Shown piece after piece: positions 1 to 9,333 of a stretch of DNA of 64,000 bases (the stretch's first letter is position 1; each line of letters starts with the position of its first letter). The stretch lies in contig CAXBBG010000001.1 in assembly GCA_963974105.1 (NCBI GenBank), positions 1 to 64,000 on the forward strand, given 5' to 3'. The notes beneath the pieces are model-generated. The model did no database searches. It was not told where the DNA came from and was given only the letters and a program-made list of their open reading frames with translations. The position numbers were made by a program, and so were the translations under genes. Source of the DNA: UBA2136 sp963974105. GTDB lineage: Bacteria > Pseudomonadota > Alphaproteobacteria > UBA2136.

Positions 1-30
1 AATCCACCCCCACTGTCAACACTCTTTTTT

Positions 31-90
31 CACTTTTATTCACTTTTGTTTGATTTTTACTGGCAAAAACAAGCAAATACTAGCAAATAC
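31..90. repeat. short tandem ~10-bp AT-rich repeats
   Basis: Two adjacent 10-base units (cacttttatt, cacttttgtt; 31-50) are followed by three related units (tggcaaaaac, aagcaaatac, tagcaaatac; 61-90). They sit in a gene-free AT-rich stretch (1-240) at the left edge of the window. The regular 10-base spacing would put the units on one face of the helix, as in operators or iterons, but no known binding motif is recognised. The rest of 1-240 shows no gene. Confidence 0.4.
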
Positions 91-240
91 AACGGCTTAA
101 TGTGTTATTTTTTTTGTTTAGTTAGCGCTATTTTTTTTAAACCACCTTACTTTCCCCCTAAAAACGACATAAACCATGCACAATAGACACAAAACCCCAC
201 ACCCTTATAAAGAAGATATACTTTTACATTCATCTTTTAT

Positions 241-270
241 TTGACAGAAGCCCTCACAAGCTCTTTTATA
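241..270 (+). promoter_or_regulatory. sigma70-like promoter, possibly for a leaderless mRNA
   Basis: TTGACA (241-246), an 18-base spacer and TTTATA (265-270) form a near-consensus promoter. The -10 ends only six bases before the ATG at 277, so transcription would start at or next to the start codon. No Shine-Dalgarno is visible before that ATG, which fits a leaderless transcript. An in-frame TTG at 241 would put the -35 box inside the gene and is the less likely start. Confidence 0.45.
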
Positions 271-276
271 GTCATT

Positions 277-1536
277 ATGAAAAAAAGAATTATCATCTCA
301 TCTGCAAGTATTGGCGCCCTTCTTATGGGTGCGCTTTTCTTCATGCCCGTTGAAGAAGAAGCCACAACATCAGCGCCCGACCCTATTCAGTCTGTCATTC
401 AAAATTTAGACAACATAGAGCTTCCGCCTATATATATAGAAAAAGAAGTCACCCTTAAAAAGAGAGACACACTGTCAAGCCTATTGCACAAGAACAATGT
501 ACCACGCGATTTAACTGCCAAAGCTTTATATAAGTTGCAACGCAAATATAATGTCAAACAACTTCGCCCTGGTCAAAACATTACACTTCTCTTTAAAGAA
601 GGCGATGAAGCAAGTGTTTCTTTAGATAAGATTTCCTTTTACAGCCCTGACGATAAAGATGTGAATATTTTAAGAGACGCAGACGGTTCTTTTACAATAG
701 ATATTAAAAAACGCCAATTAGATAAAGAAACCGTTGCCGTTATCGGCACAATTAACGACTCTTTATACGCCTCAGCCAAAAAGGCTGGCTTACCTGCAGC
801 GCTGGTACCTGCTTTTGCGAACTTATTTGCATGGGAATTAGATTTCACACGTGACATTCGCCCAGGCGCAGTATTTCGCGTGGTGTATGAACGCATATTA
901 GATGAAAAAGGCCATTACCTACGTAGTGGCAACATTTTAGCAGCCGAACTCACCACCCGTGGTAAAACCTATGATGCCTACTACACAAAAGAAAACGGCT
1001 GGACAGAATACTTCAGCTCTAAAGGTTTCAATAAAAAGCGCACACTTTTACGCACACCACTCGAATTTACACGTATATCTTCTCATTATAACAACAGACG
1101 CAAACACCCTGTACTTGGTTACACCCGTGCCCACAAAGGTACAGACTTTGCAGCCCCACGTGGCACACCCGTTAAAGCTGCCGGTGACGGTGTTATTGAA
1201 AAAGCTAGCTGGTATGGCAGTTACGGTAAATACGTACGCATTCGCCATGACAAGGTCTTTAAAACGGCCTATGCCCACCTTACTCGCTTTGCCAAGGGTA
1301 TGAAAGCTGGTAAGCGCGTACGTCAAGGTCAAACCATTGGATATGTCGGTACAACAGGTCGTTCTACAGGGCCACACTTACACTACGAAGTATTACGTTA
1401 CGGCAAGCAGGTGAATGCAATGCGTGTGAAGCTGCCAACCGGTGCTAAAGTGAAGAAAAAAGGCTTAAAAGAGTTTAATGAGAAAGTTGCTACGTACCAA
1501 AACATGTGGACATCATTACAAAAAGAAAACATGTAA
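277..1536 (+). CDS. M23 family peptidoglycan endopeptidase (MepM/LytM-like)
   Basis: A 419-residue envelope protein. Residues 5-23 form a signal anchor. An OapA/LysM-like segment (about 55-110, with 'RPGQNITLLF') is followed by a linker and a C-terminal LytM domain (about 285-380). The zinc ligands are visible: H286 and D290 in 'HKGTDF', H334 in 'AYAHL', and H367/H369 in 'GPHLHYEV'. Family members cut peptide cross-links in murein during growth or division; MepM of E. coli is the comparison. It has all the catalytic residues, so it is probably an active hydrolase and not an EnvC-type activator. The ATG at 277 is chosen because it begins a basic-hydrophobic leader. It stands alone, apparently with its own promoter. 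Confidence 0.88.
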   Translation: MKKRIIISSASIGALLMGALFFMPVEEEATTSAPDPIQSVIQNLDNIELPPIYIEKEVTLKKRDTLSSLLHKNNVPRDLTAKALYKLQRKYNVKQLRPGQNITLLFKEGDEASVSLDKISFYSPDDKDVNILRDADGSFTIDIKKRQLDKETVAVIGTINDSLYASAKKAGLPAALVPAFANLFAWELDFTRDIRPGAVFRVVYERILDEKGHYLRSGNILAAELTTRGKTYDAYYTKENGWTEYFSSKGFNKKRTLLRTPLEFTRISSHYNNRRKHPVLGYTRAHKGTDFAAPRGTPVKAAGDGVIEKASWYGSYGKYVRIRHDKVFKTAYAHLTRFAKGMKAGKRVRQGQTIGYVGTTGRSTGPHLHYEVLRYGKQVNAMRVKLPTGAKVKKKGLKEFNEKVATYQNMWTSLQKENM

Positions 1537-1636
1537 GAACTTGTATATTAATAATAAGTGCTTTATAGTATTTTTATAAATAAACACCCTACTCTTTTTT
1601 CATTACCCGCACTTCTAAAAGCAGGAGGAATGTATT

Positions 1637-2485
1637 ATGCATTTCCCATCCTTTGTAAAATCATGTTTCCTTATATTTATTTTAAGTGCCTGCTCAAGCA
1701 CCGATAATACAAATAACACAGAGCAACTCACAACTTCTGGTGCCCATAAACATGTTTGTGAAAATTCAAACAACGTCAAGCCCATACGCGTCACCATGAC
1801 ACATAAAGACTTTAGCCAAAGTCACGGCAATGCATTTTGGATTAACACCCCTTATGGTAATAATATTTTTATTACCAACGCGCATGTGGTCGCATTAAAA
1901 AACGGGGTATATAAAAGCCTTATTTTAAAAGACGCCAATGGCAAAGCCTTGCGAGCAACCATCAAAAGCGTTCGCCAAATCAGGCAATCTTCCATGGATA
2001 GTATAACAGGTAAAATCACAACCATTAAAGTTGCTGACATTGCCATTTTAGAAACGAGCAACCCTGTCCCTCAGTCATTCGCAGCAACCAAACTCAAACT
2101 ATCTGCAGAAACGTTAGAGGGCATAATTACAGTAAAAGGTTATGACAACGAAGCTAAACTTCACAACAAATGTCTTTCTGTGGCCAATGAAAATAACCTT
2201 CTTCATCTCTATTCAAATACAGGAAGAGCGGTTCATGGCCTTTCTGGAACAGCTGCCATCAATAATAGAAATGAAGTTATAGGCATTGTAACAACCGCAG
2301 GCATACTTATAAATAAAAACACAGGGCGCACGGATAACATTTTTATTATCCCAACCCCCAACAAGAAATCCACTCTATTTATAGGAAAAATCTCTACACC
2401 CGATACCTTCTGGCCACTTTATGCCACCCTCACATCCGCAGCGGAAATTCAAAAATTTCTAAACGATGTTTATCATAGCGAATAA
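1637..2485 (+). CDS. trypsin-like serine protease, lipoprotein
   Basis: A 282-residue protein with a lipoprotein signal peptide; the lipobox is LSAC, with lipidation expected at Cys19. The S1-type triad can be placed: His83 in 'TNAHVV', Asp134 in 'ADIAIL', and Ser203 in 'GLSGTA'. The Ser motif is GLSGTA in place of the usual GDSGGP, as in some DegP-like and viral-type proteases, so substrate specificity is unclear. There is no PDZ domain. An exact AGGAGG lies eight bases before the ATG. It probably faces the periplasm as a quality-control or processing protease. It is a single gene closed by a terminator shared with clpB. Confidence 0.72.
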   Translation: MHFPSFVKSCFLIFILSACSSTDNTNNTEQLTTSGAHKHVCENSNNVKPIRVTMTHKDFSQSHGNAFWINTPYGNNIFITNAHVVALKNGVYKSLILKDANGKALRATIKSVRQIRQSSMDSITGKITTIKVADIAILETSNPVPQSFAATKLKLSAETLEGIITVKGYDNEAKLHNKCLSVANENNLLHLYSNTGRAVHGLSGTAAINNRNEVIGIVTTAGILINKNTGRTDNIFIIPTPNKKSTLFIGKISTPDTFWPLYATLTSAAEIQKFLNDVYHSE

Positions 2486-2517
2486 AAAAAAGCCCTCTCA
2501 ATAAGGGCTTTTTTTTT
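2484..2517. terminator. bidirectional intrinsic terminator
   Basis: AGCCCT (2491-2496) pairs with AGGGCT (2504-2509). A runs on the left and T runs on the right make it work in both directions. It separates the convergent protease gene and clpB. Confidence 0.85.
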
Positions 2518-2527
2518 AGGTTTTTAC

Positions 2528-5155
2528 TTAACCATTGATAGGCACAACTTTTTCATCGGCCTGCGCATGGTTTTCTTTACGGCTTACTTTTAGATCTTTA
2601 CCAGACACGTCAACCAAAACGGTATCACCTGTCACCACCTCATCTTTTAAAAGTAAGGTTGCCACTCTGTTTTGTACATGTTTTTGAATAACACGTTTCA
2701 GCGGTCTTGCACCGTAAATTGGGTCATAACCTTCATCTGAAAGCCATTGACGTGCTTTGGGTGTTACTTCCAAACCTAACCCATGTTCTTCCACCATTTT
2801 TTTCAAACTTTCAAGCTGCACATCCACAATACCTTCCATCACACTACGATCAAGGCGGTTAAACAGCGTAATATCATCAAGACGGTTTAAAAATTCTGGC
2901 TTAAACGCCTTACGCACAACATCCATCACCTGTGGGCGCACAGCTTCGCTCGACTGACCTTCTTTAAGACCAGACAAGAACTCTCCACCTAAGTTCGATG
3001 TTAAAATGATAACCGTGTTGGTAAAGTCAACCGTGCGACCTTGCCCGTCTGTTAAACGCCCATCATCTAACACCTGCAATAGAATGTTAAAGACATCAGG
3101 ATGCGCTTTTTCAACCTCGTCAAATAAAATGACATTATAAGGACGACGGCGCACAGCTTCTGTCAACACACCACCTTGGTCGTAACCCACATAACCTGGA
3201 GGCGCTCCCACCAAACGTGCCACAGCGTGTTTTTCCATATACTCACTCATATCAATACGAATCATCGCTGTTTCATCATCAAAAACAAATTCAGCAAGCG
3301 CTTTACAAAGTTCTGTTTTACCCACACCTGTCGGTCCTAAGAATAGGAAAGAACCTATCGGACGACTTGCATCTTGCAAACCAGCCTGCGCACGGCGCAC
3401 AGCATCACTCACAGCTGCAACCGCTTCGTCTTGCCCAATCACACGGGCACTGAGGTTTTTTTCCATATTCAACAATTTATCTTTTGCACCTGCCACCATT
3501 TTGTCCACAGGTACACCTGTCCAAGAACTAACAACCTTCGCAATATCATTCGCTGTCACTTCTTCGCGTAGAATAGAATCCTTCGCGGTAGCATCTGCCG
3601 CCTGCACCGTTTCAAGCTCGGCTTCAAGCTCTGGCAACTTACTATATTGAAGCTCAGCCACACGTTCAAGGTTACCCTGACGACGCGAAATTTCCATTTC
3701 ACGCTTCAGCTCTTCAATTTCAGTTTTAATCACCTTACTGCCTTGGGCTAAGCGTTTCGCTTCTTGCCATTTTTTATTCATCACGTCTGACTTTTCTTGA
3801 AGCTCGTTCACTTGCGTGCGCACTTCGCCTAAACGCTTGTTCGAATCCTTGTCCGATTCCTTTGTTAAAGCAGCCTCTTCAATTTTAAGATGCATTAAAC
3901 GACGGTCAATATCATCAATATCTTTTGGCTTACTGTCCATTTCCATGCGAATATGCGCCGCAGCCTCATCCATCAAGTCAATGGCTTTATCTGGTAAGAA
4001 GCGGTCATTGATATAACGGTCAGAAAGCTTCGCCGCACTCACCAACGCGCCGTCACTAATGCGCACACCATGGTGCACTTCATACTTCCCTTTAATACCA
4101 CGCAAAATAGAAATAGTTTCTTCAACAGTCGACTCGTCCACATATACACTTTGGAAACGACGTACCAATGCGGGGTCTTTTTCAAAATATTTACGGAATT
4201 CACCAAGTGTTGTCGCACCAATACAGTGTAATTCACCACGGGCAAGCGCAGGTTTTAATAGGTTAGAAGCATCCATCGCCCCTTCACCTGTAGAACCAGC
4301 ACCCACAAGGGTATGAATTTCATCAATAAACAAAATAATCTCGTCCGACTTTTCAGTCACTTCATTTAAAACAGCTTTAAGGCGTTCTTCAAATTCACCT
4401 CTAAACTTAGCGCCCGCCATAAGTTGCCCCATGTCGAGTTCTAAAATTTTATTACCAAGCAACGACTCAGGTACGTCTTTATTGACAATACGTTGTGCCA
4501 AACCTTCAACAATGGCTGTTTTACCAACCCCTGGCTCACCAATAATAACAGGATTGTTTTTAATACGACGTGAAAGCACTTGAATGGCGCGGCGAATTTC
4601 GTCTTCACGCCCAATCACAGGGTCAAGCTTGCCATCACGTGCAAGGGCTGTAATATCTTTTGTAAATTTAGCCAAAGAACCTTGAATATCTTCAGCCGAT
4701 TTACTGTCCGCCGTTTTAGTACCACGCTCTTCTTTAATAACACGTTCAAGCGCTTTTGGTTCAACACCATATTTCTCTAAAAGGTCTTTTGCTGGGCTTT
4801 TTTCACTCGCAAGGGTGTAAAACAAGCAGTCTGCCGCCACAAACTGGTCACCCCAACGTTCAGCCACCACTTCAGCATTGGCTAAAATTTTTGCCAAACT
4901 TTTATCTATAAATAATTCTGCGGTAGCGCCTTCTACCCAAAGCTCTTTTTCCAAAGCTTTTTCAACTGATTTTTTAATAACACTTGTATCAACTTTTAGT
5001 TTACGCAGTAAACGCAAGCCATAACCTTCCATGTCATTTAAAAAAGCGTACAACAAATGAATCGGGACAAGCTTTTGATGCTCTTCTTGAAGCGCCTTAG
5101 TTTGCGCTGCCTGAATAAGCTGTATGGACTTTTCGGTCAATCTATCAATGTTCAT
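2528..5155 (-). CDS. clpB: ATP-dependent disaggregase ClpB
   Basis: An 875-residue Hsp100 chaperone that works with DnaK to extract polypeptides from cytoplasmic aggregates. Order: N-terminal Clp repeats (1-145), AAA1 with Walker A GEPGVGKT at 206-213 and Walker B 'ILFIDEIHTL', the coiled-coil M domain (about 400-530) that separates ClpB from ClpA/ClpC, then AAA2 with GPTGVGKT at 607-614. There is no ClpP-binding loop. The charged tail ('KENHAQADEKVVPING') is slightly longer than in the E. coli protein (857 residues). The ATG at 5155 follows GGGAGAG; an in-frame TTG 21 bases upstream lacks support. Expression is probably heat-inducible through the CIRCE operator upstream. Confidence 0.98.
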   Translation of the reverse strand: MNIDRLTEKSIQLIQAAQTKALQEEHQKLVPIHLLYAFLNDMEGYGLRLLRKLKVDTSVIKKSVEKALEKELWVEGATAELFIDKSLAKILANAEVVAERWGDQFVAADCLFYTLASEKSPAKDLLEKYGVEPKALERVIKEERGTKTADSKSAEDIQGSLAKFTKDITALARDGKLDPVIGREDEIRRAIQVLSRRIKNNPVIIGEPGVGKTAIVEGLAQRIVNKDVPESLLGNKILELDMGQLMAGAKFRGEFEERLKAVLNEVTEKSDEIILFIDEIHTLVGAGSTGEGAMDASNLLKPALARGELHCIGATTLGEFRKYFEKDPALVRRFQSVYVDESTVEETISILRGIKGKYEVHHGVRISDGALVSAAKLSDRYINDRFLPDKAIDLMDEAAAHIRMEMDSKPKDIDDIDRRLMHLKIEEAALTKESDKDSNKRLGEVRTQVNELQEKSDVMNKKWQEAKRLAQGSKVIKTEIEELKREMEISRRQGNLERVAELQYSKLPELEAELETVQAADATAKDSILREEVTANDIAKVVSSWTGVPVDKMVAGAKDKLLNMEKNLSARVIGQDEAVAAVSDAVRRAQAGLQDASRPIGSFLFLGPTGVGKTELCKALAEFVFDDETAMIRIDMSEYMEKHAVARLVGAPPGYVGYDQGGVLTEAVRRRPYNVILFDEVEKAHPDVFNILLQVLDDGRLTDGQGRTVDFTNTVIILTSNLGGEFLSGLKEGQSSEAVRPQVMDVVRKAFKPEFLNRLDDITLFNRLDRSVMEGIVDVQLESLKKMVEEHGLGLEVTPKARQWLSDEGYDPIYGARPLKRVIQKHVQNRVATLLLKDEVVTGDTVLVDVSGKDLKVSRKENHAQADEKVVPING

Positions 5156-5198
5156 TTTTTCTCTCCCTCGTTGCAATATAAAATATCTTTATAAAGTT

Positions 5199-5236
5199 AT
5201 TGTGTGCCATTAGCACTCTCATGTCAAGAGTGCTAG
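5199..5236 (-). promoter_or_regulatory. clpB promoter with embedded CIRCE (HrcA operator)
   Basis: TTAGCACTC (5210-5218), nine bases, then GAGTGCTAG (5228-5236) match the CIRCE consensus with one mismatch. On the minus strand a perfect -35, TTGACA (5222-5227), lies in the CIRCE spacer. Seventeen bases on is CACAAT (5199-5204) as the -10. HrcA bound here would cover the -35 of clpB. A further half-site (GCACTC, 5254-5259) lies upstream. Confidence 0.88.
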
Positions 5237-5307
5237 CAAATAAAGTCGCACTTGCACTCTTGCTGAATAAATATCATTATATATAAATAATAAGAAAGAT
5301 AACACGC

Positions 5308-6159
5308 ATGAAGATCTTAGGCCATCGTGGCTGCATTATGAAAAATGCCCCTTACCAGAATTCATTAGAGGCATTTAAGCAGGGCATAGCCCTTGGTGAC
5401 GGCATTGAAACCGACGCTTGCGTATCATTAGATGGAGATATCTTTTTTATTCACGAAGCCAAATATGCCGACACGAAAGTTGAATATGCTTTAAATGAAC
5501 ATTTAAATGATGTAAGCAGTTTAATAGTTGGCACGCGTAGGCTTGACCAGCTAACAACCAATGAAGTAAAAACCCTTAAACTCAAAGATGGATCCAGCAT
5601 ACCCAGCTGGGACGAGACCGTTGCCTTATTTACAAATAATAGCGATAAAATATTTAACATTGAACTGAAGTCAGCCGCTATTGTGCAAAGCCTTATCCCA
5701 AGGCTCGAACTTGCCTTTTTAGAAAGTAAGCTCGCACCTGAGCAAGTTGTTATTTCATCTTTCAACCACCCGTCACTTATAAAAGTAAGGCAAGCATTCC
5801 CCAACATCAGTATTGGTGCTTTGTTTGTATCTAACGCACAAAAGCCCGCACCATTGTTCCCGTGGGCAGCCGCCAACACGCAAGCTCAATACATGCCTTT
5901 AAATAAAGCGAGCCTAACAAACTCTTTACTTAAAGAAATTAAGCCGCAATTTGTTATCGCCCCACACACAGAACTAAACGACAATCAAATAAACCTTATA
6001 AAAGAATGTCAACCGCAGGCAAAAGTTATTATTTGGGTATTTACAGAATGGCCAACATTCAATATGCCTGAATTTACAGCCAACACTGAAAAATTTAAAA
6101 AAGACGGTCTATTAGACACCATTATAGTAGATAACCTGGAGAGCTATGAGCGAAGTTAA
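5308..6159 (+). CDS. glycerophosphodiester phosphodiesterase
   Basis: A 283-residue GDPD-family enzyme that hydrolyses deacylated phospholipids such as glycerophosphocholine to glycerol-3-phosphate and an alcohol. The catalytic HRG (His6-Arg7) and metal ligands in 'GIETDA' (Glu34, Asp36) and His49 are present, within a TIM-barrel-like sequence. It has no signal peptide, so it is probably cytoplasmic, like E. coli UgpQ. Its 3' end overlaps glpD by 14 bases; the coupled pair would turn glycerophosphodiesters into dihydroxyacetone phosphate. Confidence 0.88.
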   Translation: MKILGHRGCIMKNAPYQNSLEAFKQGIALGDGIETDACVSLDGDIFFIHEAKYADTKVEYALNEHLNDVSSLIVGTRRLDQLTTNEVKTLKLKDGSSIPSWDETVALFTNNSDKIFNIELKSAAIVQSLIPRLELAFLESKLAPEQVVISSFNHPSLIKVRQAFPNISIGALFVSNAQKPAPLFPWAAANTQAQYMPLNKASLTNSLLKEIKPQFVIAPHTELNDNQINLIKECQPQAKVIIWVFTEWPTFNMPEFTANTEKFKKDGLLDTIIVDNLESYERS

Positions 6160-7735
6160 GCAACAAGAAACTATAATATATGACATTGCTATTGTTGGCG
6201 CCGGCATTAACGGCTGTGGCATTGCCCGTGACGCTGCAGGGCGTGGACTTAAAACATTTATCTGTGACAAGGGCGACCTAGGCGGAGAGACTTCGTGCTA
6301 TAGTTCCAAGCTTATTCATGGCGGATTGCGTTACTTGGAATTTTTTGAATTTGGCTTAGTGCGTAAAGCACTTAAAGAGCGTGACACGCTGATGCATATT
6401 GCCCCTCACCTTGTGCATGAACAACGCTTTATTATTCCACACAGCCCGCATTTAAGACCGCAATGGCTTATACGCCTTGGCTTATTTTTATATGACAACC
6501 TCCATTGGTCAAAAACATTAAAAGGCAGTGAAAGTGTGAGTTTAAGGTATAGCCCCCTTAAAGATGAGTACGAGCAAGGCTTTGCCTATTCTGACTGCAA
6601 AACCGACGACCACCGCCTTGTGATTGCCAATGCCCTTGACGCACAAAACAACGGCGCCGCCGTGCAACCTTACACCACATGCACACATGCCGTTATACAA
6701 AATGGCTTGTGGCGCTTAACATTAGAAACACCAGACGGCAAGGAAAGTTATGCCTATGCCAAAAGCCTTGTGAACGCCACAGGACCGTGGGTGGAAACCT
6801 TTATAAAGGACAACCTAAAAACCCAAACAGCAAAGCATTTAAAACTCGTTAAAGGCAGCCATATCGTCACACATAAGCTCTATGAAGGCAATCAAGCCTA
6901 CACCTTCCAAGACAAAGAAGGACGCATTGTTTTCACCATCCCTTACGAAAAAGACTACACCTTAATTGGCACAACAGAAGAAGCATTTAAAGGCAACCCA
7001 AGCGACGCTCAAATAAGCAATTCTGAAATTGAATATTTAAGAGACGTTATCAGTGCGTATTTCGACAAACCCATTACCAGTAGCAACACCTTATGGGAAT
7101 TTGCAGGTGTGCGCCCCTTAATAGACGAAGGCGGAGACAGTGCCCGCAAAACAACCAGGGATTATAGCGTTGAGCTCAATACTCAAAACATCCGCCCCCT
7201 TGTTCATATATGGGGTGGCAAGCTCACAACCTACAGAGTTTTAGCCGAAGATGTTTTACAAAAGTTAGAACCTTACCTTGGCAAAAGCACCAAGTGGAGC
7301 GCCATGACACCACTCAACACCAGCGTTCAGCCACAAAGCATGGCAAAAGGCTTAGGCGCACAATACCCATGGCTTGCAGAAGACATGATACAGCGCTTTG
7401 TTTTTCATTATGGTAAAAATAGCCTGCTTATTTTAAAAGGCTGCACAAACATGAAAGATATGGGCGAACATTATGGCGCGGGCTTATACGAACAAGAAGT
7501 ACGCTACCTAATTAAAGAAGAATGGGCAAGGACAGCAGACGCCGTTTTATGGCATCGTACAAAGTGCGGTTTACATATGACAAAAGAACAGCGTGACACC
7601 TTTGAAGGTGTTTTTGAAAATATTTTATCCGACATGCAACGCTTAAACAAAATTGAAGCGTTTGAAGAAAAAGAGCGCGAAGACGGTGGAATAGAAACAG
7701 CGCCACACACAATAGCAAGCACGCCACCTCAATAA
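6146..7735 (+). CDS. glpD: glycerol-3-phosphate dehydrogenase (FAD)
   Basis: A 529-residue aerobic GlpD-type flavoenzyme that oxidises glycerol-3-phosphate to dihydroxyacetone phosphate at the inner membrane and passes electrons to quinone. The FAD-binding GAGINGCG begins at residue 18, after a beta strand. Further family motifs include 'SSKLIHGGLRYLE' and 'GVRPLIDEG'. The C-terminal helical cap domain is complete. Length matches the family (about 500-540). The ATG overlaps the end of the phosphodiesterase gene, which implies translational coupling. A terminator follows. Confidence 0.95.
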   Translation: MSEVKQQETIIYDIAIVGAGINGCGIARDAAGRGLKTFICDKGDLGGETSCYSSKLIHGGLRYLEFFEFGLVRKALKERDTLMHIAPHLVHEQRFIIPHSPHLRPQWLIRLGLFLYDNLHWSKTLKGSESVSLRYSPLKDEYEQGFAYSDCKTDDHRLVIANALDAQNNGAAVQPYTTCTHAVIQNGLWRLTLETPDGKESYAYAKSLVNATGPWVETFIKDNLKTQTAKHLKLVKGSHIVTHKLYEGNQAYTFQDKEGRIVFTIPYEKDYTLIGTTEEAFKGNPSDAQISNSEIEYLRDVISAYFDKPITSSNTLWEFAGVRPLIDEGGDSARKTTRDYSVELNTQNIRPLVHIWGGKLTTYRVLAEDVLQKLEPYLGKSTKWSAMTPLNTSVQPQSMAKGLGAQYPWLAEDMIQRFVFHYGKNSLLILKGCTNMKDMGEHYGAGLYEQEVRYLIKEEWARTADAVLWHRTKCGLHMTKEQRDTFEGVFENILSDMQRLNKIEAFEEKEREDGGIETAPHTIASTPPQ

Positions 7736-7792
7736 CCAGCATCTCACTTCAATCACAGCTACAGCCTGTCACCCTTAAAACAAGACATAAAA

Positions 7793-7815
7793 AAAGCCCC
7801 TCAAGAAGGGGCTTT
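7793..7815. terminator. bidirectional intrinsic terminator
   Basis: AAAGCCCC pairs with GGGGCTTT around TCAAGAA. On the minus strand the stem runs into a T tract (the complement of 7787-7795), so it best serves the sapC-family gene. It also ends glpD readthrough. Confidence 0.8.
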
Positions 7816-7836
7816 AAAGAATATAGCTATATTCAA

Positions 7837-8601
7837 TTAGGCAACTTTAACACCTTTGTATTCAGCAAATTTATCTGCCAATGGCACAAGGTTAGAAAGT
7901 GACATAATGTGGAACTGCATCCAAGCCAACATGCCAGACTTAAACAGCTCAGAAACTGTTTTTTCTTCTAATTCAGCCAATTTAGGTTCATCAATCACCC
8001 ACATACCACGTAGAGTAATCTTTTCACCGTCTTTCATTGTGAAAGTACCTTCGATATCTTTCAATAAATCAAGTGACTCCATCTTCTTCATAAACATGTT
8101 TGTCAGCTCTAAGTTCATTTGGAACTCATTTAAAAAGTTTACAATGTTCTTCATTGTTTGTGTTTGCTCGCCTTTTTTATCAAACAAAGCTTCACCTTTT
8201 TTCTTATCAAAGCATTTGCTTTTCTGATCAAAGCATACTGTAAAATCTTTTTGATCAGAAGACTTTGAAAGAATAAATGGGTAACGGCGGTAAACTGCAG
8301 GTATATAGTTACCTAACCATTCACCATTTTGACCAACATACAGATTTGTTTCTGCATTTAAAGAGAGAAGAGCCACAGCGTCCCAGCTACCTGTTGCGTT
8401 TTTTACAAATACAATTGGGTATTCTTTCGCAGCTTGCATAAACTCATGCCCAAGTAAAATAGCATTACCTAAGTTTTTTGCATGTGAGTATTCGGTTACA
8501 GGTGTAAATTTCAAATCACTGTGTGCTTCTGTGTTTAACAATACAGGTTCTTTGTAAAACCCTGCGTTCATTGCCTGTTTTGTATCTGTCTGTTTAGCCA
8601 T
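7837..8601 (-). CDS. SapC family protein
   Basis: A 254-residue protein matching the SapC family, which is common in alphaproteobacteria and named after S-layer genes. Family features include an N-terminal 'HSDLKFTPVTEYSHAKN', 'YPIVFVKN', 'LGNYIPAVYRRYPF' and a C-terminal alpha-helical part. It has no signal peptide or membrane segment. The biochemical role of the family is not established, and the link to S-layer export is historical. The ATG is preceded by AAGGGG. It is monocistronic. Confidence 0.8.
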   Translation of the reverse strand: MAKQTDTKQAMNAGFYKEPVLLNTEAHSDLKFTPVTEYSHAKNLGNAILLGHEFMQAAKEYPIVFVKNATGSWDAVALLSLNAETNLYVGQNGEWLGNYIPAVYRRYPFILSKSSDQKDFTVCFDQKSKCFDKKKGEALFDKKGEQTQTMKNIVNFLNEFQMNLELTNMFMKKMESLDLLKDIEGTFTMKDGEKITLRGMWVIDEPKLAELEEKTVSELFKSGMLAWMQFHIMSLSNLVPLADKFAEYKGVKVA

Positions 8602-8938
8602 TTTATCCCCTTCAGATTCTTCTTAAAATTTATAATGGGCGTAGTATAACATCTAAGACATGCTAAAACGATAAAAAAGAGACACTACTATGATTTCAGA
8701 TGGATGTTTATTGAACAATTAAGATAATTTTTACAATTACTTACATTCAAGGCAAATCAAAAAACCTTAGAATATAGAGAAAATAGCCAGTAACAGGCAT
8801 TAAGCGACTGAATTTATATAAAATTCATAAAACATCCTTCATATGAAGCTAAAGAAATAAACAACGAAACTTCAACAACTTAAACACACCTCATAGAATA
8901 GGCATACGCCTGCCAGTTAATTCCTGCCACAATACCTT
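8602..8938. other. gene-free intergenic region
   Basis: An AT-rich stretch between the divergent sapC-family gene and a small secreted-protein gene. No ORF with a credible ribosome site, no tRNA and no terminator hairpin was found. It presumably holds promoters for both flanks; a TATACT on the minus strand about 45 bases from the sapC start is the best -10 candidate. Confidence 0.5.
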
Positions 8939-9253
8939 ATGAACCTTAAAACATTAAAGCACCTTAACTTTTATATTATCTGCATTATAACCTTCATGCA
9001 CATTACACCCCTGTATGCGGCGGGTGTTTCAGTTGAAAGTAGCGCGCGTTTTATCGCCCTCAAACAGCAAAGCAACAACCATCAAATGCCTTACAAAGTT
9101 GAAGAAGAATTATTGCCCAGCAACCACCCCTATAAAATAGCGTGCATACGCAACAAAACACCGAAAACAGCAGACTGTTATAAAGAATCAAAGCATGCAC
9201 AGAAAATACCTGTCATGATGATAACCGACAGCCTTCCAAACGACACGCCGTGA
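8939..9253 (+). CDS. small secreted hypothetical protein
   Basis: A 104-residue product not recognised as any family. Residues 1-28 look like a cleavable signal peptide (hydrophobic 'FYIICIITF', then 'TPLYAA'). The mature part is short, hydrophilic and has two cysteines (in 'IACIRN' and 'ADCYKE'). No clear Shine-Dalgarno precedes the ATG. The signal peptide is the main argument that it is real. Confidence 0.5.
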   Translation: MNLKTLKHLNFYIICIITFMHITPLYAAGVSVESSARFIALKQQSNNHQMPYKVEEELLPSNHPYKIACIRNKTPKTADCYKESKHAQKIPVMMITDSLPNDTP

Positions 9254-9333
9254 GATAAAATTGCAATACATACAAATGCGATAAATGGTACTCCCCCTCA
9301 CCTAAAAGGGTTTTAATCGCTAAGGAATTCTGT

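Noticed and set aside
9290..9316. Possible terminator after the small secreted-protein gene (CCCT/AGGG then TTTT)
   Set aside because: A four-base stem with an eight-base loop is too weak to call.
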